Below, one piece after another: positions 1-5,292 of a stretch of 5,292 nucleotides of DNA. The notes under the pieces are model-generated. The model was not told the origin of the DNA, made no database searches, and saw only the letters and a list, made by a program, of their open reading frames with translations. This stretch comes from Spirosoma sp. (GTDB lineage Bacteria > Bacteroidota > Bacteroidia > Cytophagales > Spirosomataceae), in the NCBI GenBank assembly GCA_028288385.1, contig JAQBNX010000550.1:1-5292 (forward strand). The letters run 5' to 3'. Numbering within the stretch: position 1 is the first letter of the stretch; every line of letters starts with the position of its first letter. Made by a program: the position numbers and the translations under genes.

Positions 1-337
1 CCAGTGCCAACCCAACCGTCAACAGCAGCACCGGCCGCAAAATCCGCGTCAGGGCTATTCCGGACGCCTTAATGGCCGTCAGCTCGTGGTGTTCGCCCAG
101 GTTGCCATACGTCATCAGCGATGACAGCAATACGGCCAGCGGCAGGGCAGTTGGAATAGTGAGCAGGGCGAAGTAAAACAGCAGCCGGCCAAACGTGGCC
201 ATATCGAGGTCCTTTGAAACGAACTCGTCGATGTAGAACATCAGCAGTCGCATCAGAAAGATAAAGATGACGACGCCAAGCGTCAGAAAAAACGGCCCCC
301 AAAAGGAGCCGAGCACTAATTTATCAATCTTCTTCAC
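1..337 (-). CDS. LptF/LptG-family permease, N-terminal part (3' end off the left edge)
   Basis: The visible 112 residues start (V/M)KKIDKLVLGSFWGPFF. They contain a hydrophobic segment at about residues 14-36, a second at about 50-75, and the start of a third at about 99-112. Between the second and third lies GNLGEHHELTAIKASGIAL (residues 78-96), the signature of the YjgP/YjgQ (LptF/LptG) family. These are inner-membrane subunits of the ABC exporter that extracts lipopolysaccharide and passes it to the periplasmic bridge. The start is GTG at 335-337: an in-frame TAG lies only five codons further upstream and no ATG is available near the N-terminus. The gene lies 99 nt downstream of the START-like gene on the same strand, so co-transcription is possible; I found no clear promoter in the gap. 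Family assignment is firm. Whether it is the LptF or LptG paralogue cannot be told from this part. Confidence 0.93.
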   Translation of the reverse strand, partial: MKKIDKLVLGSFWGPFFLTLGVVIFIFLMRLLMFYIDEFVSKDLDMATFGRLLFYFALLTIPTALPLAVLLSSLMTYGNLGEHHELTAIKASGIALTRILRPVLLLTVGLAL

Positions 338-436
338 GGACGTTTTTGGTGTCTAAGTGCTTTGGTGTTAAACAAAACGTTAACTACGATTTGTAAACAC
401 ATAGAAGCCAGCGGCCAGCCAAAAACTTAACTTTTT

Positions 437-829
437 TTAACTGCCAACGATCTCCTTCAGTTTATCCATTAAACCGTCCCACAGGTCTTTGAGTTCTTCA
501 TCGTCGCTGGTGGAGGAGTAGTCGGTAATGCGCAGATAAGTTGACTGTGTAAGTTCGGACTGATCGACCCTGAACTCAACATAGTTGTTATCATGACCGT
601 TTTCGGCCGTACCCAGAAACTCAAACCGGACACCCTTATTCTGACGCATAGAAACCTGCCGGGCTATGTGACTTTCATTGTCCCATTGAAAGTCGAACCG
701 CTGTTCGGGCATCGTATTGACCTTGCTGGCAAACCACTGCGACAACCCGGATGCCGTACTGATGTAAGGAAATAGCATTTTGGGAGACGCCCGGAGTTCA
801 TATTCGGCGACAAATTTTACTTTCTCCAT
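437..829 (-). CDS. START-like (SRPBCC-fold) domain protein
   Basis: This 130-residue protein starts MEKVKFVAEYELRASPK and consists of one domain. Features of the Bacteroidota START-like family are the N-terminal beta strand followed by SPKMLFPYISTASGLSQWFA (residues about 15-34), a central FDFQWDNES, and the C-terminal helix LKDLWDGLMDKLKEIVGS. It has no signal peptide or membrane segment and should be cytoplasmic. The fold makes a hydrophobic ligand cavity in related proteins, but no ligand or reaction is known to me for this family. The frame stays open upstream to an ATG at 937, which would add 36 residues. I reject that start because the extra part lacks family similarity and because a good promoter on this strand (858-889) lies inside it. 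The start at 829 matches the usual family length of about 130. The gene precedes the LptF/LptG-type permease on the same strand. Confidence 0.9.
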   Translation of the reverse strand: MEKVKFVAEYELRASPKMLFPYISTASGLSQWFASKVNTMPEQRFDFQWDNESHIARQVSMRQNKGVRFEFLGTAENGHDNNYVEFRVDQSELTQSTYLRITDYSSTSDDEELKDLWDGLMDKLKEIVGS

Positions 830-857
830 AGTGGTTGTGGTGGCAAAGGGACGTGAA

Positions 858-889
858 CAAAGGTAAACGAATTTTTTTTCGAATGTCAA
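858..889 (-). promoter_or_regulatory. Bacteroidota-type promoter for the START-like gene
   Basis: Read on the minus strand, a perfect -7 element TACCTTTG (858-865; consensus TAnnTTTG) is preceded by a TTG (887-889) with a 21-nt spacer, including a run of A on the minus strand. Transcription would start near 851, leaving a leader of roughly 20 nt before the ATG at 829. The placement supports the 829 start over the ATG at 937. The elements are seen; activity is inferred. Confidence 0.6.
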
Positions 890-897
890 CGGGCTTT

Positions 898-928
898 TTT
901 GCGTAGGGCTAAATTTTGCGTACTTTTG
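898..928 (+). promoter_or_regulatory. Bacteroidota-type promoter for tRNA-Met
   Basis: A -33 element TTTG (898-901) is followed after exactly 19 nt by a -7 element TACTTTTG (921-928), which fits the Bacteroidota primary sigma consensus TTTG / TAnnTTTG. The -7 box ends 12 nt before the first base of the tRNA, so the primary transcript would have a 5' leader of only a few bases. The -33 elements of this promoter and of the divergent promoter are about 9 nt apart. Confidence 0.7.
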
Positions 929-940
929 TGGCACCAACCC

Positions 941-1014
941 GGCGGGGTAGCTCAGATGGTTAGAGCGTAGGATTCATAACCCTAAGGTCGGCAGTTCGAT
1001 CCTGCTCCCCGCTA
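941..1014 (+). tRNA. tRNA-Met (anticodon CAU, elongator type)
   Basis: The cloverleaf can be folded by hand. The acceptor stem GGCGGGG (941-947) pairs with CCCCGCT (1007-1013), with discriminator A1014. The D stem is GCTC/GAGC (950-953 with 963-966). The anticodon loop TTCATAA (973-979) places CAT at 975-977. The T stem GGCAG/CTGCT (990-994 with 1002-1006) encloses TTCGATC (995-1001). CCA is not encoded. The D stem pair C11-G24 and the paired 1-72 ends argue against initiator tRNA. A CAU anticodon also occurs in tRNA-Ile2 after lysidine modification, but the overall sequence looks more like elongator tRNA-Met of Bacteroidota. Three weak positions are G1-U72, G49-U65 and an A31-C39 mismatch at the base of the anticodon loop. 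Confidence 0.93.
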
Positions 1015-1019
1015 CAAAC

Positions 1020-1060
1020 AAAATAGCCAATACACTGATATATAGCGTATTGGCTATTTT
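1020..1060 (+). terminator. Intrinsic terminator of tRNA-Met
   Basis: A perfect 14-bp inverted repeat, AAAATAGCCAATAC (1020-1033) and GTATTGGCTATTTT (1047-1060), encloses a 13-nt loop. The descending arm ends in TTTT and is followed by ATTTT, giving a near-continuous U tract in the RNA. The hairpin begins six bases after the tRNA. The ascending arm begins AAAA, so the structure could in principle also terminate minus-strand transcription. Confidence 0.88.
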
Positions 1061-1152
1061 ATTTTAAATAATGAACAAGAATCAGAAAATGGAATAGCTT
1101 TTTACCTACTTTAGTCACTATCCTCGCTGTTGTGGGCAGTAGTTGGTCATGA

Positions 1153-1205
1153 TCCATTGGGGCAGCACTACATGCTATAGCCGACCAGGATGATGGCCCC
1201 GTGGA
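1153..1205 (+). other. Possible imperfect stem-loop in the leader region of the acidic gene
   Basis: TCCATTGGGGC (1153-1163) can pair with GCCCCGTGGA (1196-1205): five G-C pairs, a T-G wobble, one bulged T and four further pairs, with a 32-nt loop. It is the only GC-rich structure in the 215 nt between the tRNA terminator and the gene at 1276. I recognise no riboswitch or RNA family here, and the pairing may be chance. Confidence 0.25.
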
Positions 1206-1222
1206 CTATTTAGGTTAAACAG

Positions 1223-1238
1223 AAACGTATTCACGTTT
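1223..1238. repeat. Short inverted repeat upstream of the acidic gene
   Basis: AAACGT (1223-1228) and ACGTTT (1233-1238) form perfect 6-bp arms around ATTC, ending 37 nt before the ATG at 1276. The size would suit an operator half-site pair or a small leader hairpin. No promoter with a good TAnnTTTG box is visible near it, so a role is speculative. Confidence 0.3.
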
Positions 1239-1275
1239 AAAAACATACAAACTCAACAATAACCAACCTAACCTA

Positions 1276-1515
1276 ATGAGCACGAATCTGGACGAAGAAC
1301 AAGTGGCCAAACAATTGGCCGAGGAAGTCAACCAGGCACTTAACAAAAAGATTGAAGAGCGTTTTAGGGAAGCGCTGTTTCTAGTCGATCCTTCTATAAA
1401 TATGGAAAAGGTTACCGTTGTTAGCAAGTTAGAGAACGACGGGGAACTGACAGTTGACGGGGTGGATGACGAAACGATTGATCAGGCAATGACTATTTTT
1501 GAGCAAGGGGAATAA
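1276..1515 (+). CDS. Small, strongly acidic protein of unknown function
   Basis: This is a 79-residue protein beginning MSTNLDEEQVAKQLAEEVNQ. I do not recognise the family. By my count it has 20 Asp/Glu against 7 Lys/Arg, a net charge near -13. Residues about 5-35 look like one or two amphipathic helices. Then follow the strand-like segments EKVTVVSKL and GELTVDG (about 44-61) and a last helix, ETIDQAMTIFEQ. There are no cysteines, signal peptide or membrane segments, so it should be a soluble cytoplasmic protein. The ATG follows an A/C-rich stretch without a Shine-Dalgarno, as is normal for this phylum. It stands alone after the tRNA terminator and converges on the kinase gene with 53 nt between the stop codons. 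The codon choice looks coding; the antisense frame is open for 70 codons but looks like a shadow. Confidence 0.72.
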   Translation: MSTNLDEEQVAKQLAEEVNQALNKKIEERFREALFLVDPSINMEKVTVVSKLENDGELTVDGVDDETIDQAMTIFEQGE

Positions 1516-1568
1516 GATAGTTTGTAGACCTGCCAGGCTGCGGTGTCATGAAGCGTAACCTATTGGGT

Positions 1569-4022
1569 CTATATCGGCAGGTAAACACTAAAGGTAGCCC
1601 CTTGACCCGGCTGACTGGTGGCCGTGATGGCTCCCCCATGATTGATAGCCACCTTCTCGCAAATAGCCAGGCCAATGCCCGTACCGGCATATTCGCTTTT
1701 TCCATGTAGCCGCTGAAACACCTGGAAAATGCGATCTACGTATTTCTCATCGAAGCCGATACCGTTGTCTGCCACATCGATACGCTGGTAAAACGGGGCT
1801 TCCTGCATGGGTCTTACCGATGGCGGCAACTGGTTGATGGCTACAAGCTCAGCCCTGATTTTAATGACCGGTGCGGTTGCGGGCCGACGAAACTTTAAGG
1901 CGTTACCGAGCAGATTCTGGAACAATTGCCCGATCTGAGAACGGCTGCCAAACAAGGTCGGCAGGGGCTGCACCTCCACGACGGCTCCAACCTCATGAAT
2001 GGCCACCTCTAAATCGCTGAGGACACTAGCAAGAACCTCCTCCAGGGAAATCAATTCGTAACCTTCCTGATTGGTAGAAATCCGGGAAAAGCTGAGCAAA
2101 TCTTTGATCAGCGTTGACATTCGACTGGCAGCCGACTTCATACGGACCAAATAGTCGGTACCCGACCCTAACTCAGCAGCGTACTGCGTAAGGAGCAGGT
2201 CCCCAAATTGCTGCACCTTACGCAGGGGCTCCTGCAAATCGTGGGAAGCAATATAGGCGAACTGCTCGAGGTTGCGGTTGGAACGAGTCACTAATTGGTT
2301 GGATCTGGCCAACTCGTCAATAATTGCTGTATGTTCCGCGTTGGCTCCGGCTAACTCTTCGTTGGTGGCCAGCAGTTTTTCATTGGCCGCAGCCAGGGCT
2401 TCGGTACGTTGCTGTACCTGCTGCTCCAAAGCGAGCTGAACCTGTCGCTGTTGCGTTACGTCCTGGACGGTTCCGGTAATTTTATAGGCTTCTCCCTGCT
2501 CATTGAAGTAAGCCTTTCCCTGAGCGTGCAAAATTCGCTCCTGGCTATCTCCATGGGCTTCGATGCAATATTCCACATCATAGAAACCGTTACCTCCGGC
2601 CTTTATGGCCTGGGCCATCGATGCCCGGACCCGTTCCCCGTCTGCTGGGCGAACGAATCGATAAGCCCTTTCGCGGGTGATGACCTCATGGGCTGTTAAC
2701 CCATGCCATTCTCTCAGCCGTCCGGAGTACTCAATCAAACCCGTAGTCAGGTCCATTTCCCAGGTGCCTAGCTGGGCCAGTTCAATGGCTCCCCGAAGGT
2801 TGTTACTCGCTTCCTCCATCGCTTGCTGGGTTAACACTTGAGCCGTTACGTCAATAGCCAGCACCATCACGCCCGTAATGTCCCCTGCTGCATCCCGAAA
2901 GGGTGTATATACAAAGTCAAAGTAAAGGGTTTCCCATTGCCCCTGGCGCACTAACTGAGCCGGTACGCTGGTGCCAACATAAGGCTGGCCTGTCTTGTAC
3001 ACGCCTTCCAGCAAAGGGATAAATTTCTGTTCTTTTAGTTCGGGCAAGGCTTCCAGAATGGGCAGACCCAGAATAGTATAGTCTTTACCCCACAGGTCAA
3101 AAATACGTTTATTACCGACCTCGATCACCAGGTTCCGCCCTCGGAGCACACCAATGGCCATGGGTGCCTGCTCGACGATACTCCGGAAGCGAGCCTCACT
3201 ATCCTGAAGCTGCTGGTGTGCGTTTACCTCCTGCGTAACATCCACTGCCGTCTCCATAATGGCGTAAATGGCACCATCCGTATCGCGCAGGGGTCGAAAA
3301 CTGTAGTCAAAATAGTATGTACCCAGCACGCCGTTGACAACCAGGTCGGTACGGCCAGCCTTGGCCTCGTAGGTCATGCCATTCGTCAGCAATTCATCTA
3401 GGAGGGGTATCATTTCATCCCCCCTAAGTTCGGGCAAGGCCTCGGCCAGCGGCTTGCCAATTACCGAAGGCCCTTTTCCCCAAACCGCTATCATTGCCTT
3501 GTTTGCTACTTCAATTGTCAACTGACGGCCCACATAAAGACACGTAGCAACCGGAGTTTCTTCAATCAGCATACGAAAGCGGTCGGCCGGCTCGGCCCGG
3601 TGCTTCCTCTGAATATCCTTCGTTACGTCCTGCGCAACACCAGCAAAGCGATAGACCTCCCCTGCATCATTGAAGTAACTCTGTCCAATAAAACGAACCC
3701 AGCGTAACACCCCATCATCGGCACCCAGGGTGCGAAAAGTGCAGTCATAGCTACCACCCGAGTTAGGATTCATGGCCCACTTGACCGCCTGGTTGACGGC
3801 GTCGACATCATCGGGATGGACGTAGTGAATAACCTGTTCGAAGGTTAAGGGATTATCATGTGCCAATCCGAACATGTTCCGACACCGATCGTCCCAATTA
3901 AGCAGGTTGGTAAGCGGATCCAGTTCCCATACTCCCAGACCGGCGGCCCCAAGGGCAAATCGTATATCCAGACGCTCGGTGAGCGCCTGCGGGATATCGA
4001 AAGGCTGATGGTCGCCCGGCAT
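1569..4022 (-). CDS. Soluble sensor histidine kinase with four PAS domains
   Basis: This 817-residue protein autophosphorylates on histidine and should pass the phosphate to a response regulator. In order it has PAS1 (about 20-137), PAS2 (147-264), PAS3 (277-394), PAS4 (408-525), a coiled coil rich in Ala, Glu and Asn (about 527-585), a HisKA domain with phospho-acceptor H594 in FAYIASHDLQEPLRKV, and a HATPase_c domain. The ATPase boxes are intact: N box with N703 and N707, G1 D752-N753-G754-I755-G756, F box around 765-773, and G2 G780-T-G-I-G784. PAS1 and PAS4 are of one type, with GVWELD / GTWEMD at the start and a C-terminal QDVT. PAS2 and PAS3 are a similar tandem pair sharing EALPEL, IPLL and YFD. 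No membrane segment, signal peptide or receiver domain is present, so it is cytoplasmic with a partner encoded elsewhere. The ATG at 4022 is the only start, since an in-frame TAA lies four codons upstream. The signal is unknown. Confidence 0.93.
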   Translation of the reverse strand: MPGDHQPFDIPQALTERLDIRFALGAAGLGVWELDPLTNLLNWDDRCRNMFGLAHDNPLTFEQVIHYVHPDDVDAVNQAVKWAMNPNSGGSYDCTFRTLGADDGVLRWVRFIGQSYFNDAGEVYRFAGVAQDVTKDIQRKHRAEPADRFRMLIEETPVATCLYVGRQLTIEVANKAMIAVWGKGPSVIGKPLAEALPELRGDEMIPLLDELLTNGMTYEAKAGRTDLVVNGVLGTYYFDYSFRPLRDTDGAIYAIMETAVDVTQEVNAHQQLQDSEARFRSIVEQAPMAIGVLRGRNLVIEVGNKRIFDLWGKDYTILGLPILEALPELKEQKFIPLLEGVYKTGQPYVGTSVPAQLVRQGQWETLYFDFVYTPFRDAAGDITGVMVLAIDVTAQVLTQQAMEEASNNLRGAIELAQLGTWEMDLTTGLIEYSGRLREWHGLTAHEVITRERAYRFVRPADGERVRASMAQAIKAGGNGFYDVEYCIEAHGDSQERILHAQGKAYFNEQGEAYKITGTVQDVTQQRQVQLALEQQVQQRTEALAAANEKLLATNEELAGANAEHTAIIDELARSNQLVTRSNRNLEQFAYIASHDLQEPLRKVQQFGDLLLTQYAAELGSGTDYLVRMKSAASRMSTLIKDLLSFSRISTNQEGYELISLEEVLASVLSDLEVAIHEVGAVVEVQPLPTLFGSRSQIGQLFQNLLGNALKFRRPATAPVIKIRAELVAINQLPPSVRPMQEAPFYQRIDVADNGIGFDEKYVDRIFQVFQRLHGKSEYAGTGIGLAICEKVAINHGGAITATSQPGQGATFSVYLPI

Positions 4023-4301
4023 AGCAATCGGTTACGTTCATAGGAGTTAACTCGAAGAAAGCACCACCTGTTTAAACCTGCCTGGCAAATGATGCCATCC
4101 TACAGCGGTTGAACTAAGATAGGCTAGCCCGATGTCTCCTGATAATCCAATGTGGCAGGGCTCTGTTTGGTGATCAGGGCAGACACGCCCGGTCGGCCAT
4201 GAGCGTGGTTGTGTTACCCACTACTTATGCGGTCGAGAATGAAATGATGAAAAGAGAGTAGGGGCAGAACAAAACTTGTTTACTCTGGTCGCTGCCTTGC
4301 C

Positions 4302-4886
4302 TTATTTTCCTTCTCTGTCATACATCTCAAGGTATGAAGGTATTAGTTGCAGATCACACTCAGAGGAAAGGGCCGCGATTTTTTGATTGAATACCCTTAA
4401 TAAGGCGCCGGCTTTCCATGTACAATCAGCCGTGTAACCTTCTATATACGTAACAAATGCTAGTACATCCTTACCCGGCCAGGCTTCACTCCACACGAGT
4501 AGAGGCTTGTCTTTTTCAGTAGTGCAAAGCTGAAAATGGCTCTTTGGCTTCTTAACACCCAGCCCGTATTGTTTGACGAATCGCTCTTTTAACGTATCGC
4601 TATAGTCACAAATAATACTAAATAAGGTATTGTCATAAAAGACTAAAACAACGTTGGTTATAGGTGTACCTGCAACCTCCGTTCTGGCAGAGGTAAACGT
4701 GCGGATATGGTTGCACGGCAGGGCTATTGTTCCTTTCACATACGATGGGTCTTCCTCCTTAAAATCAACAAGGTTTAGTGAAGCAGAAGTTGTAATGCCA
4801 ACAACGTAATGTCCTAACCCGGCTACGTTTGCCTGAGACCAGCTTAGAGAAGGCAGCATTATGGAAACGAGTAACAGGTATTTCAT
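4302..4886 (-). CDS. Exported protein of unknown function with signal peptide
   Basis: The 194-residue precursor begins MKYLLLVSIMLPSLSWSQA, a clear Sec signal peptide. Cleavage is likely just before Q18, since Bacteroidota often cut S-x-S before Q. There is no cysteine at the cleavage site, so it is not a lipoprotein. The mature part has five cysteines (in LPCNH, IICDY, QLCTT, ADCTW and SECDL), so at most two disulfides plus one free thiol. It looks like a beta-rich globular domain with a C-terminal helical stretch. I do not recognise the family. An upstream in-frame ATG at 4958 would put 24 residues before the signal peptide, so the start at 4886 is preferred. GC is low: I count 44 of 120 in 4561-4680, against roughly 55% in the kinase. 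It lies 86 nt downstream of the partial gene on the same strand, with no visible terminator between. Confidence 0.78.
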   Translation of the reverse strand: MKYLLLVSIMLPSLSWSQANVAGLGHYVVGITTSASLNLVDFKEEDPSYVKGTIALPCNHIRTFTSARTEVAGTPITNVVLVFYDNTLFSIICDYSDTLKERFVKQYGLGVKKPKSHFQLCTTEKDKPLLVWSEAWPGKDVLAFVTYIEGYTADCTWKAGALLRVFNQKIAALSSECDLQLIPSYLEMYDREGK

Positions 4887-4972
4887 TAAACTTCTTTCTA
4901 ACGACGGGAAATAGGCATTAAATTGTCTATTAAGCACTATCGATGCACATTCAACCAAAATAAGCCACCTGA

Positions 4973-5292
4973 TTAGTTAATGACCACGCCGAAATTAATA
5001 TCCAGATCGGTTGTTCCCGGCGTGGGGGTGCCGTTTTTAGCGTTCGGTTGGTGGCGTAAAATAAGGTTCAGTTTCCCCGTTCCGCTGGCCCCCGTTTTTA
5101 TATCAGTCATCAGACCCAGTGGGTATGGCCCGGGTGCAGGGTTCGTATCCTGATCGGTTATGGTGACAACTAGGGATGTAGCCGGTCCAGAGGCAGCCGT
5201 GTAGGTGTATACGAATAGGTGCTCATTCGCTTTCTCTTTTATCTCATCCGTCGCATCAATCGGGGGTGTTTTTGTTTTATTAAGCAGCGACA
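4973..5292 (-). CDS. C-terminal part of a probable secreted or lipoprotein (5' end off the right edge)
   Basis: A minus-strand frame is open from the right edge to a TAA at 4973-4975, giving 105 complete codons and no plausible start inside. The fragment runs from SLLNKTKTPPIDATDEIKEK and includes NEHLFVYTYTA, LVVTITDQD, PLGLMTDIKTGASGTGKL, LNLILRHQPNAKNG and ends TDLDINFGVVIN. Alternating hydrophobic strands and Gly/Thr/Pro-rich turns suggest an immunoglobulin-like beta sandwich. From memory, this pattern (EI...EANEHxFxY, then a D-x-D turn, PLGL, TGxxGTGxLxxxLRHQP and a TDxDxxF end) resembles small Bacteroidota lipoproteins of about 180-200 residues, some of which sit beside TonB-dependent receptor genes. 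The N-terminus needed to confirm a lipobox is outside the window. Local GC (about 53% in 5041-5100) matches the rest of the window, unlike the gene that follows it. Confidence 0.7.
   Translation of the reverse strand, partial: SLLNKTKTPPIDATDEIKEKANEHLFVYTYTAASGPATSLVVTITDQDTNPAPGPYPLGLMTDIKTGASGTGKLNLILRHQPNAKNGTPTPGTTDLDINFGVVIN

Noticed and set aside
367..384. GTTAA / TTAAC inverted repeat between the START-like and permease genes, as an operator or terminator
   Set aside because: Only 5-bp AT-rich arms with an 8-nt loop and no following T run; expected by chance in AT-rich spacer DNA.
830..937. Extra 36 codons at the 5' end of the START-like frame, with an ATG at 937
   Set aside because: A good minus-strand promoter lies inside it, the translated part does not look like the family, and the frame is probably open by chance.
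990..1014. tRNA 3' end as an attachment site for an integrated element
   Set aside because: No second copy of the tRNA 3' sequence and no integrase gene are visible in the window.
1528..1582. ACCTGCC / GGCAGGT inverted repeat (1528-1534 and 1576-1582) at the meeting point of the convergent genes, as a shared terminator
   Set aside because: The arms are 7 bp with a 41-nt loop, there is no T tract, and one arm lies within the kinase coding end.
4199..4261. Plus-strand 20-codon frame ATG AGC GTG ... GAG TAG in the gap between the kinase and the exported protein
   Set aside because: Too short, with no promoter or recognisable peptide; nothing separates it from chance in the 279-nt gap.
4269..4281. 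AACAA-AAC-TTGTT hairpin downstream of the exported-protein gene, as a terminator
   Set aside because: The stem is 5 bp of mostly A-T and lacks a U tract on the minus strand.
4887..4958. Upstream ATG at 4958 for the exported protein
   Set aside because: It would place 24 residues before a well-formed signal peptide that begins MKYLLL at 4886.
4956..4963. CAAAATAA on the plus strand (TTATTTTG on the minus strand) as the -7 box of the exported-protein gene
   Set aside because: One mismatch to TAnnTTTG and no TTTG at the right distance upstream; too weak to list.

Overview
The window reads as chromosomal DNA from a Bacteroidota member, most likely Cytophagales of the Spirosoma type. The grounds are a START-like protein of the kind almost confined to that phylum, two promoters with the phylum's TTTG / TAnnTTTG elements, start codons without Shine-Dalgarno sequences, a tRNA without an encoded CCA end, and a C-terminal protein fragment like small Bacteroidota lipoproteins. 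The genus is inferred from memory of such sequences, not from a search.

Layout. Positions 1-337 (minus) hold the N-terminal part of an LptF/LptG-family permease starting at GTG; its 3' end lies off the left edge. Upstream on the same strand is a 130-residue START-like protein (437-829). Divergent from it is tRNA-Met(CAU) (941-1014), followed by a strong intrinsic terminator (1020-1060). The 830-940 gap holds two back-to-back promoters. After a 215-nt leader region with two possible hairpins comes a small, very acidic, unrecognised protein (1276-1515, plus). It converges on a large soluble multi-PAS hybrid-less histidine kinase (1569-4022, minus). A 279-nt non-coding gap (4023-4301) shows nothing convincing. 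Then come two minus-strand exported-type proteins: an unrecognised protein with a signal peptide and five cysteines (4302-4886), and upstream of it the C-terminal part of a probable secreted or lipoprotein (4973 to the right edge).

How the genes relate. The permease and START-like gene may be co-transcribed. The kinase would sense through four PAS domains and phosphorylate a response regulator that is not encoded here. The two right-hand genes could form one transcription unit facing the cell envelope. No mobile element, CRISPR array or recognisable defence system is visible. The least explained items are the acidic protein beside the tRNA, the low-GC cysteine-containing exported protein, and the mirrored A-B-B-A arrangement of PAS domains in the kinase.
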